A stretch of 5,492 nt of DNA. Source: Lentisphaerota bacterium (GTDB lineage: Bacteria; Verrucomicrobiota; Kiritimatiellia; RFP12; UBA3636). Below the pieces are notes generated by a model that saw only the letters and a list, made by a program, of their open reading frames with translations, had not been told where the DNA came from and made no database searches. A program made the translations under genes and the position numbers. Positions within the stretch are counted from its first letter, which is position 1. Every line of letters starts with the position of its first letter. Below, in pieces: positions 1 through 5,492 of the stretch. The stretch covers positions 1-5,492 of the forward strand of contig JAAZFF010000294.1 of the NCBI GenBank assembly GCA_012511845.1, given 5' to 3'.

Positions 1-703
1 ATTGACGGATTGTGGCACGCAGACTATTAACATCTGTTGCGGCGGCTTGCTCTTCTTTGGCATTAAGTGCTGTGAAGAATAGGGCAGATAACTCTGCAAG
101 ATCAGGATAGACGCTGCGAGCCATTGCCCGTTCTGGATCCATGAAAGCTTCTGTGTCGAGAAAGTCGGCATCTACCAGACAAGAGTAGAGCATACGAATC
201 CAGAAGCTCATGTCGGATTCATTGAACTTCCATGGAGGGGCAAGCTTGATTATTTCAAATAATTTTAGCTGTGTAGATATCCATTCAGCAACTTGCGGTT
301 CATTAAGTATGGCTGTCTCTTCTTGTAAGCGGTAGGCAAGCGCACCGTTTGGCGTTTCACCATTAGACCAATCTGGCAGCCCAGCATGGTGGCCTGCAAT
401 GCAATATGCAAGGATACGACCTGTTTTGCCGTATTTCTGCACAGCCCATACCGCACCAACCCCAGAGTGCGAATGCTCAGAACCATCATAATCAGGGTCG
501 GTGAGGCCATTACAGTACTTGAGGTAAGACTGGAAAGATGCGCGGGCTTTGCCAAGGTCATGCAGTAAACCTATAAGATGCGCCCAGTGGGAGGAATTAA
601 AGGCAGCCGCAAAGTCAGCAGCTACATTTGCAACAGTTTCGCTGTGAGCGGCTAGGGTGTGCCAGTGGCTTGGCGGCTGATTAATTAAACTGTGGGCGTA
701 CAT
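1..703 (-). CDS. cas3: CRISPR-associated Cas3, N-terminal HD nuclease part (type I-C-like), cut by window edge
   Basis: Cas3 is the nuclease-helicase recruited by Cascade to degrade invading DNA. Only the first 234 residues are in the window; the helicase part lies beyond the left edge. Seen: an HD-nuclease motif set, with H20, the H48-D49 pair in a LLHDLGK context, H77/H79, the H105-H106 pair in a GHHAGLPD context, and D178/D180 in a LVDADFLDTE context. No key HD residue appears lost. From family knowledge, the MYAHS start and the FLDTEAFMDPER stretch (181 to 192) resemble type I-C Cas3 proteins, so subtype I-C is inferred. The ATG at 703 is preceded by AGGAG with an 8-base gap, inside the last codons of the upstream gene, whose stop is 3 bases away. 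This implies translational coupling. An HD-only Cas3'' protein cannot be excluded because the C-terminal part is not visible. Confidence 0.88.
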   Translation of the reverse strand, partial: MYAHSLINQPPSHWHTLAAHSETVANVAADFAAAFNSSHWAHLIGLLHDLGKARASFQSYLKYCNGLTDPDYDGSEHSHSGVGAVWAVQKYGKTGRILAYCIAGHHAGLPDWSNGETPNGALAYRLQEETAILNEPQVAEWISTQLKLFEIIKLAPPWKFNESDMSFWIRMLYSCLVDADFLDTEAFMDPERAMARSVYPDLAELSALFFTALNAKEEQAAATDVNSLRATIRQ

Positions 704-706
704 GAG

Positions 707-2461
707 TTAGTCTCCTCTTTCTCTCTTGTCCTCTTTGTCTTTGCGTTGCTGAACTAGGGGAATCCATTGCCAAGGTTCTTCACCTTCAATTGCCAGAAGG
801 CCTTTGTTCCAGTAAAGGGTTATCAGTTCAGCTAGTCGTTTTTCGGAGATACCTTTTTTATTGAATTGCCAGGTGATGTCGTAGATTTGCCACTCGACTT
901 GAAAGGTTGTGCCTTTGTTGTTCTCTTCACGTCTAGCCTGCAGGAAGTCGTTCTGGTTGAACCCCGTGAGGATAAAGAAGCCATCTTCCTTGATTTTGGG
1001 TAGCTGATTTAACAAAACGCGTAATGTTAGAGGGCGACTTGAGGATTTTTCATTGTCGAGGCACAATGTGCTAATGCGCTTTTTGGGAGTCTGATCTGGC
1101 ACTGTGTTTAGTAGTGTGTAGCGTGTTACACTATTATCTGGAGTTGCCGCAATTAGCAGATTGGTGAGCGGAGTCTCAGAGCCTCTTGGATTGGGGAGGG
1201 TGATCCAGATGTGCTGCTCATTTGTCTGTGGATTATAGGCTGTGTGGCGTATCCCGGCATGTTTCAAGTATGGAGAGAGTGCAGGAGAAAAGTTTCTACT
1301 CAAATGTACATCGACCTCTTTGACGAGTGTAGTCAGTTTGGCACGTGAGATGTTTTTGATTTGCTGCAGAGACTCTGTATCACCCAGCAGCAGCCTATAC
1401 TCATGGTAGGGAACATATTTGGGCAGAACGGTTAGGCTTTTGGCATCGAGCTGGTGCTTGGGGTGTGGAGCTTCGGGATAGTGCTCCAGAGAGCGTGGTA
1501 AGTACTCAAAGGCTTTGGTGGTGCTCACAGCCTCTTGCGAAGTGCTCACAGTCGCTTGCGGAGTATTTGACTCTTCGCTTGTGCCCTCATCTGCAGGCAC
1601 AGCTTCAATTTCTTCTCTGGTGTATGTCTGCTTGCCACGGAAAAGAGGATGATAAACTGTCGGCTTTGCAAGTGGCTTTTGATCGAGGAAGGTGCCATAC
1701 ATAATAGCAAGTCCGTTGACAGAGTCGCCGACACGGGGTACATAGCCCTCTTCAACAAAGTGATGCGGGATATGTAGCGTCCAGGGAAAGCTGGCTGGGC
1801 TTTCTGCGGGGCCAGACCATAAAAGCAGGCTATAGCAGCGCACGCCGGCAACCTGAGATATTGAGCAATTTTCAATGACGGAGATAAACTCAGCCAAAGC
1901 GGGTAGCTCTTCATCGTCGCCACAGTTTAGTGCGCGCATACTCGACATGTGAAAATCAACATGCTGTAGTTGTGGGTTGTTATCTTCTTTGCGTTTCAGC
2001 TCGAGGGCAGCCCCTTCGTAGAGACGGAACCTAGCTTGATCATTGATGCATGTTAATGAGGCACCCATGCCAGTAAATGCCATGCGGGCACAGCCACCAG
2101 TGGCAAACACAGTATGATATGCCTCCATCCAGCCATTTTGCGGTACAAATGGCAGCAAGGAACGGTCGCCACCATAGTCAATGGCAGAGTGCCAGAGGTT
2201 GGTAGCATCGGGCTTATAAAAAGGGGCAATTTTGTAGATATGCTCCTGAATGGGAGCACTGTAGGAATTAAGCAAAAGATGAATATCTTCCACGACCTGC
2301 GCTTCAGACTCAGCTATCATGTAGATGTTGTCCGACATATCATAATAATATGTCGGACGTGGACAGCCTATAAAAGGCCTGGTTCGTTTGAACTCCTGCA
2401 GAGTCTTTGAAAGCCACTGTCCAGTTATCTGTTCGTTGCGAAAAAAACAATCTTCATACAT
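707..2461 (-). CDS. Unknown 584-residue protein, co-transcribed with cas3
   Basis: I do not recognise this protein. It does not look like Csd1/Cas8c, Cse1, Csy1, Cas5 or Cas7. It seems to have two parts. Residues 1 to about 280 carry a dense set of aromatic and glycine motifs, such as DYGGDRSLLPF (95 to 105), ATGGCARMAFTGMG (120 to 133), HVDFHMSSMRALN (167 to 179) and VGDSVNGLAIMYG (244 to 256). Residues about 345 to 565 form a second region. They are joined by an acidic, Ser/Thr/Pro-rich linker (about 285 to 335) containing a 7-residue tandem repeat. The C-terminus is a charged tail (QQRKDKEDKRERGD). No signal peptide or membrane helix is visible, so a cytoplasmic location is inferred. The ATG at 2461 follows AGGGAG by 8 bases. 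The stop (707 to 709) is 3 bases from the cas3 ATG, so it is probably a CRISPR-linked accessory gene; position alone does not prove that. Confidence 0.85.
   Translation of the reverse strand: MYEDCFFRNEQITGQWLSKTLQEFKRTRPFIGCPRPTYYYDMSDNIYMIAESEAQVVEDIHLLLNSYSAPIQEHIYKIAPFYKPDATNLWHSAIDYGGDRSLLPFVPQNGWMEAYHTVFATGGCARMAFTGMGASLTCINDQARFRLYEGAALELKRKEDNNPQLQHVDFHMSSMRALNCGDDEELPALAEFISVIENCSISQVAGVRCYSLLLWSGPAESPASFPWTLHIPHHFVEEGYVPRVGDSVNGLAIMYGTFLDQKPLAKPTVYHPLFRGKQTYTREEIEAVPADEGTSEESNTPQATVSTSQEAVSTTKAFEYLPRSLEHYPEAPHPKHQLDAKSLTVLPKYVPYHEYRLLLGDTESLQQIKNISRAKLTTLVKEVDVHLSRNFSPALSPYLKHAGIRHTAYNPQTNEQHIWITLPNPRGSETPLTNLLIAATPDNSVTRYTLLNTVPDQTPKKRISTLCLDNEKSSSRPLTLRVLLNQLPKIKEDGFFILTGFNQNDFLQARREENNKGTTFQVEWQIYDITWQFNKKGISEKRLAELITLYWNKGLLAIEGEEPWQWIPLVQQRKDKEDKRERGD
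712..716 (-). promoter_or_regulatory. cas3 ribosome binding site inside the end of the unknown gene
   Basis: AGGAG on the minus strand lies 8 bases before the cas3 ATG and within the last codons of the upstream gene. Ribosomes ending the first gene would uncover or reuse this site, which is the main evidence for coupling. Confidence 0.65.
1521..1562 (-). repeat. 21-bp imperfect tandem duplication in the linker of the unknown gene
   Basis: Two adjacent 21-base units (1521 to 1541 and 1542 to 1562), differing at a few bases, encode PQATVST and SQEAVST (residues 301 to 314). The duplication is in frame and lies in a low-complexity linker, consistent with replication slippage in a disordered region. 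Confidence 0.6.
2330..2358. repeat. Perfect 11-bp inverted repeat near the 5' end of the unknown gene
   Basis: GTCCGACATAT (2330 to 2340) and ATATGTCGGAC (2348 to 2358) are exact reverse complements around a 7-base loop (cataata). The repeat spans codons 35 to 44 of the unknown gene, about 100 bases into it. The transcript could fold into a stable hairpin, or the DNA could be a regulator site. It is the strongest short inverted repeat I found by eye in the window. Confidence 0.7.
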
Positions 2462-2469
2462 TTCCGACT

Positions 2470-2475
2470 CTCCCT
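2470..2475 (-). promoter_or_regulatory. Ribosome binding site of the unknown gene
   Basis: AGGGAG on the minus strand, 8 bases before the ATG at 2461, is well placed and supports that start. Confidence 0.55.
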
Positions 2476-2489
2476 GCTACATAATGCGC

Positions 2490-2517
2490 CCTATACCATA
2501 ATAAAGTTTAACCTCAA
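2490..2517 (-). promoter_or_regulatory. Candidate promoter for the unknown gene and cas3
   Basis: On the minus strand TTGAGG (2512 to 2517) and TATAGG (2490 to 2495) are 16 bases apart, 28 bases before the ATG at 2461. An overlapping alternative -10 is TATTAT (2498 to 2503), without a good -35. The unknown gene could therefore be transcribed separately from the XRE gene, but read-through is not excluded because no terminator is seen between them. Confidence 0.3.
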
Positions 2518-2602
2518 ACAAATGTCCGATCCTATCCGCACTGTTCAGCACCAAAATACAAGTGCCAGTTTATTCCTGATTCCCCTCATAACTCTTATCT
2601 CA

Positions 2603-3775
2603 TTACCCAACCTCAATCTTGAGCCTCTTGAAACGCTGCCCTATCTCTTGCGCCTCGCCCTCACCTCTTTTCAGTGCCAGGTACAGCAAATCCCCCAGCC
2701 TGCCGTTCGGTGATAGGATGCGACGACTGTCGCCCGGTTCGCTGAAAGAATATTTTTTATAATACTGCTGTATCATCTCCCTGAATTTTGTCTGCAATTC
2801 TTCGGCTATCAGTCCGAGCTCCAGCAACCGGTAATTAAAGCTTTCAGCCGATACTCCGAATCTGTGCTTTAGGCGCAACAGCAGCGGGTAGTCCCATTCA
2901 TCGGGGAGAACTCCAATCTGCATTACTGTACATTGCACAACATCGGCAGGCATAAGGAAATTGGCAGCAAATAACCGGGCAAGCTTATCGAGCTGTTTTT
3001 CATGTAAAGAATTTTCGCCGGACATAGCACCGAGGCGGGCATATAAAAGTATACGCCCCAATTCATAAGCAAGCAGAAAGATCTGCTTCTCTGAATTGAT
3101 ATCTGTGCTGAGGAAAATAAAAACATTGCTGTATCTCGCATCGAAATAGGAAAGACTATTTGATACATCGCCCAAGTTCATGAATAAAACTCTTAAGCCG
3201 TGATTTTCGAACAACTCCAGATAGTCGAAAACAACAGTGTCGTTTATGCCTAAAAGCTGACGCATCTGCATTGCCAATCGTATAATGTCGCCTTCCGTCA
3301 GATTAAAGGACATACGCAAGGGAATTCGGGCACATCTGGGAACATCGCATATATCTTCCAATGCAAGTATATCCTGTGCGACGGATTCAAGCTTGCCGGC
3401 AAGTTCCTTTCCCGGGTGTCTTGCAAGAGGTGTTGTTGCAAAGCAGTCGCTCGAAGGCTGAAACTCTGAATCGGCATTGTATTGGTTTTCCCGTATTTCA
3501 TGGAGACAATCAACATTTGATGCTTTGCCCTGACTGCCTGTGATAAGGTACCCGGAACTTAATATTTGATCTACTGTTACTCCGAATACTTCTGCTATTT
3601 TGAGCAACACCTGGGTGGAAGGCAGATGCTTCCCTCTCTCAAGATTACTCAGTGGAGACTGCCTTATACCAAGTTTTTCTGCCAATTCACCCTGCGATAA
3701 ATGAGCACGCCTGCGCAAAAGGCGAATATTTTTACCGATTCGAATTTTATTTTGATCTGAAAAAACTGAACTCAC
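2603..3775 (-). CDS. XRE-family regulator with degenerate ImmA/IrrE domain
   Basis: A probable DNA-binding regulator of 390 residues. Residues about 14 to 70 form an XRE-type helix-turn-helix (LSQGELAEKLGIRQSPLSNLERGK), the expected DNA-binding unit. Residues 80 to 150 are a probable linker. Residues about 165 to 320 resemble the ImmA/IrrE (DUF955) metallopeptidase domain, including the ARLFAANFLMP segment (266 to 276). The usual zinc motif HELGH reads Y237-E-L-G-R241, and the third ligand, usually the Glu before A-N-x-F-A, appears to be L265. Peptidase activity is therefore unlikely; a sensing or binding role is inferred. Translation starts at GTG 3775, supported by GGAG 7 bases upstream; there is no better start nearby. 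It is 141 bases upstream of, and on the same strand as, the unknown gene and cas3, and diverges from the glycosidase-like gene, so it could control either side or itself. Confidence 0.87.
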   Translation of the reverse strand: MSSVFSDQNKIRIGKNIRLLRRRAHLSQGELAEKLGIRQSPLSNLERGKHLPSTQVLLKIAEVFGVTVDQILSSGYLITGSQGKASNVDCLHEIRENQYNADSEFQPSSDCFATTPLARHPGKELAGKLESVAQDILALEDICDVPRCARIPLRMSFNLTEGDIIRLAMQMRQLLGINDTVVFDYLELFENHGLRVLFMNLGDVSNSLSYFDARYSNVFIFLSTDINSEKQIFLLAYELGRILLYARLGAMSGENSLHEKQLDKLARLFAANFLMPADVVQCTVMQIGVLPDEWDYPLLLRLKHRFGVSAESFNYRLLELGLIAEELQTKFREMIQQYYKKYSFSEPGDSRRILSPNGRLGDLLYLALKRGEGEAQEIGQRFKRLKIEVG

Positions 3776-3782
3776 GGTATAT

Positions 3783-3786
3783 CTCC
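3783..3786 (-). promoter_or_regulatory. Ribosome binding site deciding the GTG start of the XRE gene
   Basis: GGAG on the minus strand lies 7 bases before GTG 3775 and supports this non-ATG start. Confidence 0.6.
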
Positions 3787-3810
3787 AATGTAATTCAACA
3801 GCTTTATTTC

Positions 3811-3820
3811 ATGTACACAT
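3811..3820. promoter_or_regulatory. Possible operator dyad ATGT-N2-ACAT at the regulator promoter
   Basis: A 10-base dyad with 4-bp arms that touches the -10 box and covers the expected transcription start of the XRE gene. XRE regulators often repress their own promoter at such a position. The arms are short, so this is suggestive only. Confidence 0.25.
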
Positions 3821-3848
3821 TATAAAATAAACCAAACAGCTGATGCAA
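3819..3848 (-). promoter_or_regulatory. Candidate promoter of the XRE regulator gene
   Basis: On the minus strand a perfect TATAAT (3819 to 3824) lies 18 bases downstream of TTGCAT (3843 to 3848, only 3 of 6 matches to TTGACA). Transcription would start near 3812, giving a leader of about 36 bases before the GTG at 3775. The strong -10 makes this the best promoter candidate in the window. Confidence 0.45.
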
Positions 3849-3941
3849 GCAAAAAAAATATAATATTAAAATTAAATTGCAAGGATCCTGCATCGCTGGA
3901 ATAACAGCCCCCATCATCGTTGTGAACTGCTGTTTTTCAAA

Positions 3942-3970
3942 TTTAAAATAATTTTCTTGTATTTTATGAT
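3942..3970 (+). promoter_or_regulatory. Candidate sigma-70 promoter for the glycosidase-like gene
   Basis: TTTAAA (3942 to 3947) and TATGAT (3965 to 3970) are separated by 17 bases in an AT-rich stretch. A transcript from here would begin near 3977 and have a leader of about 90 bases containing the short peptide frame and the hairpin. AT-rich background makes such matches easy to find by chance. Confidence 0.3.
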
Positions 3971-4003
3971 TATTTATCCGACAATTGTTGTTGTGGAGGT
4001 TCA

Positions 4004-4039
4004 ATGCGCACTTGTTTAGTTTGTTGTGCGCAGACATAG
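4004..4039 (+). CDS. Candidate 11-residue leader peptide upstream of the glycosidase-like gene
   Basis: A short reading frame, MRTCLVCCAQT then TAG, follows a strong GGAGG (3995 to 3999) with a 4-base gap, a better ribosome site than that of the main gene. Three of 11 residues are cysteine. The frame almost exactly covers a 7-bp-arm hairpin, and its stop lies 28 bases before the ATG of the downstream gene. This layout fits a leader peptide whose translation opens or closes the hairpin. It is short enough to be chance; no conservation evidence is available. Confidence 0.35.
   Translation: MRTCLVCCAQT
4005..4032 (+). promoter_or_regulatory. Leader hairpin TGCGCAC / GTGCGCA
   Basis: Perfect 7-bp arms (4005 to 4011 and 4026 to 4032) flank a 14-base T-rich loop. 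It overlaps the candidate leader peptide and ends 35 bases before the ATG of the glycosidase-like gene. No U-run follows, so it is not a classical terminator. As DNA it could also be an operator dyad. Confidence 0.4.
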
Positions 4040-4067
4040 AGTTCAATACATAATCAAAAGAAGTAAA

Positions 4068-5492
4068 ATGAGTACAATTTCACAAAGGCACGCTGCTGGA
4101 TTCGTTCAATTTGAACCGGTAAGGCATGCAAAATTTTCAATAAACTTTTTAACGGAGATGACCGATCCGAATTTCGGGCACCTCCCTTACGGAGTCGTTG
4201 TTCCGTTTAATAATCCGCCGTTTGCAGAACACAACCGCGTTGACGACGCAGAATTGGTCGCTTCCTGGTACGAGGGGTTGTCGTGTGTACGCGAAATGGT
4301 CGGTACTAAACAGGGCGAGGAGGTTGAAGCAGCTCTCTTCGACAAACTGTTGAATGAAGGCTGGGATGAAAAATCGAAACTCAGATTTCCAGTGCGCCGA
4401 CCGTGGTCTGGTCCGGTAGACTACTGCATGATACCGGAAATGGCGACCGTTCTGTCTGCACTTAACAGGGCAACAGAGCTATACCCGAAGAACAAGCTGG
4501 TGGCAAAGCGCGCCTCGGAGCTTGTGCAGGGGTTGCGGAAGCTCGTTGTTGAAAACAAGGTAAGGGCAGCCAGTATAGGCATAGCTGATAATCCCGAGTT
4601 GTGTTACTCATTTCCGACAGATGTTTATGTGCTCGACAAAGGCTTCAGGCATGAGATCAACTCAGGTTTCTCGGACTGGGTGATGCGGTACAGCGTACTG
4701 ATTACTCCGCTTGTAAAGCGTTTTATCCTGACTAAGGACGAAGACGCCTTTGATCTCGCAATGGGGCTGGCAAACAACTTTGCCACCATTAGCCACCACC
4801 TGACTAATCGTAATGAATTTTCCGGACAGGTTCATTCAGCAATCTGGACAGCTTCTGGCCTCATACGGCTTGGACGCCTGACCGGCCAGGACCGCTATAT
4901 AGCGAAGGGCAAGGGTCTGTACGACTATGTGCGGCGCAATTCCTCTGCGTTCGGATGGATTCCGGAATATATGCAGTGGCAGCTGATGGCGGACGAGCGC
5001 TGTGATGCGCGCTGCATCAAGGACATGATGGAGTGCGCGCTGGAGCTGGTGGATTGCGGGTTCCCTGAATACTGGGACGATCTCCACCGGTTCTGGCGAA
5101 ATCATATGGCAGAGAGTCAGCTTACCGATACGGAATTTATTCGCAAGCTTAAAAAGGCGCCGGAAACAGTGCAACGCACCTTTCAAAATATGCCGACACG
5201 AATGCTCGGCGGCTTTTTTGGAGGTTCAGCCCCGAACAGTATGCTCCTTTCCCGCTATAACAGCATCTCCACATCAGCCTCCGCCATTGCGCCGCAAGGT
5301 ATGCTGATGGCGTGGCGCCGTGCAATAGAACTGGTGCACGGAAATCTGATTGTGAACTTTCCTGTAAACTGTGAAAATGACGCAGCCAAGGTAACGGTAG
5401 GGTATCCGAATGAAGGCTCTATACGAATTGAGTTGAAAAAATCAAGTCGTGTTATAGTGCGCGTCTTTCCATGGATGCCCGCACCGCATGAA
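4068..5492 (+). CDS. Six-hairpin (GH127/DUF1680-like) protein with altered active site, cut by window edge
   Basis: The first 475 residues of a cytoplasmic-looking protein (no signal peptide). It resembles uncharacterised GH127/DUF1680-related (alpha/alpha)6-barrel proteins that I recall from Planctomycetes and Lentisphaerae. Supporting segments are RVDDAELVASWYEG (57 to 70), GQVHSAIWTASGLIRLGRLTG (253 to 273), GWIPEYMQW (296 to 304), CIKDMMECALELVDCGFPEYWDD (316 to 338) and the start of a beta-rich domain after about residue 420. GH127 enzymes remove beta-L-arabinofuranose using a zinc-bound cysteine. By my alignment the Glu-x-Cys pair corresponds to D313 and R315, and the Cys-Cys pair to S403 and A404, so that chemistry looks absent. 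The start ATG at 4068 is the first ATG after an in-frame stop at 4017 to 4019; its Shine-Dalgarno (AGAAG) is weak. Substrate and activity are unknown. Confidence 0.8.
   Translation, partial: MSTISQRHAAGFVQFEPVRHAKFSINFLTEMTDPNFGHLPYGVVVPFNNPPFAEHNRVDDAELVASWYEGLSCVREMVGTKQGEEVEAALFDKLLNEGWDEKSKLRFPVRRPWSGPVDYCMIPEMATVLSALNRATELYPKNKLVAKRASELVQGLRKLVVENKVRAASIGIADNPELCYSFPTDVYVLDKGFRHEINSGFSDWVMRYSVLITPLVKRFILTKDEDAFDLAMGLANNFATISHHLTNRNEFSGQVHSAIWTASGLIRLGRLTGQDRYIAKGKGLYDYVRRNSSAFGWIPEYMQWQLMADERCDARCIKDMMECALELVDCGFPEYWDDLHRFWRNHMAESQLTDTEFIRKLKKAPETVQRTFQNMPTRMLGGFFGGSAPNSMLLSRYNSISTSASAIAPQGMLMAWRRAIELVHGNLIVNFPVNCENDAAKVTVGYPNEGSIRIELKKSSRVIVRVFPWMPAPHE

Larger units (their letters stand above)
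2462..2602. other. Intergenic region between the XRE gene and the unknown gene
   Basis: This stretch of 141 bases holds the candidate promoter and ribosome site of the unknown gene. I see no convincing terminator for the XRE gene: the only dyad, GCAC and GTGC around a short T-rich loop on the minus strand, has 4-bp arms and no U-run. Confidence 0.6.
3776..4067. other. AT-rich divergent intergenic region
   Basis: This 292-base region separates the CRISPR-side genes from the glycosidase-like gene and is clearly more AT-rich than either flank. It contains the back-to-back promoter candidates, the small dyad at the regulator promoter, the leader peptide and its hairpin. Weak extra dyads are AGGATCCT (3882 to 3889), GATGCA with TGCATC (3842 to 3847, 3889 to 3894) and AACAGC with GCTGTT (3903 to 3908, 3929 to 3934). 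No tRNA or CRISPR repeat is seen. Confidence 0.6.

Noticed and set aside
1546..1923. Minus-strand 125-residue frame within the unknown gene
   Set aside because: Out-of-frame shadow of the 584-residue frame, with no supported start.
707..2461. Reading the unknown gene as Cas8c/Csd1 because of its size and neighbour
   Set aside because: Length is similar, but I recognise no Csd1-like segments, and in I-C loci cas8c normally follows cas5 downstream of cas3.
2522..2713. Plus-strand 63-residue frame across the XRE gene 3' end
   Set aside because: Overlaps the end of the XRE gene in antisense and has no convincing ribosome site or motif.
3903..3934. AACAGC / GCTGTT dyad followed by a T-run, terminator-like
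   Set aside because: Only 6-bp arms with a 20-base loop, and it lies between two divergent promoters with no gene ending there.
3804..4046. Minus-strand 80-residue reading frame in the divergent intergenic region
   Set aside because: Low-complexity composition rich in Asn and Lys followed by hydrophobics, overlaps both candidate promoters and the leader, and shows no family resemblance; most likely an AT-rich chance frame.
4836..5186. Minus-strand 116-residue frame
   Set aside because: Antisense shadow of the glycosidase-like gene, whose own frame is open throughout and carries family-like motifs.

Overview
The window holds four substantial genes: three on the minus strand (bases 1 to 3775) and one on the plus strand (bases 4068 to 5492, running off the right edge). 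A 292-base AT-rich divergent intergenic region separates the two groups. Protein-level resemblances, recalled and not searched, suggest an anaerobic bacterium carrying a type I-C-like CRISPR-Cas locus and a glycosidase of a type common in Lentisphaerae and Planctomycetes. A Lentisphaerae-like (Victivallales) host is a plausible but weak guess; the cas3 gene alone would fit many Gram-negative lineages.

Minus strand, in order of transcription. A GTG-started 390-residue regulator joins an XRE-type helix-turn-helix to an ImmA/IrrE-like domain whose metal-binding residues have all been replaced. After a 141-base gap comes a 584-residue protein that I cannot assign to any family, including the known Cas8, Cas5 and Cas7 subunits. 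Four bases upstream of its neighbour's ATG, counting from its own stop, the operon continues into cas3, of which only the N-terminal HD-nuclease part (234 residues) lies in the window. The cas3 ribosome binding site sits inside the end of the unknown gene, so the two are almost certainly co-transcribed. The rest of the CRISPR operon (cas5, cas8c, cas7, cas4, cas1, cas2 and the array) would be expected beyond the left edge; no CRISPR array is visible here.

Plus strand. The right-hand gene encodes a six-hairpin-type protein resembling the GH127/DUF1680 superfamily, but the residues that form the zinc-cysteine active site of characterised GH127 enzymes appear to be missing. Its leader contains an 11-codon cysteine-rich reading frame with a strong Shine-Dalgarno sequence, overlapped by a 7-bp-arm hairpin, while the main gene has only a weak Shine-Dalgarno. 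This suggests leader-peptide control.

The best candidates for something undescribed are the unknown gene locked to cas3, the perfect 11-bp inverted repeat near its 5' end, the pseudo-metallopeptidase regulator upstream of it, and the leader peptide plus hairpin before the degenerate glycosidase-like gene.
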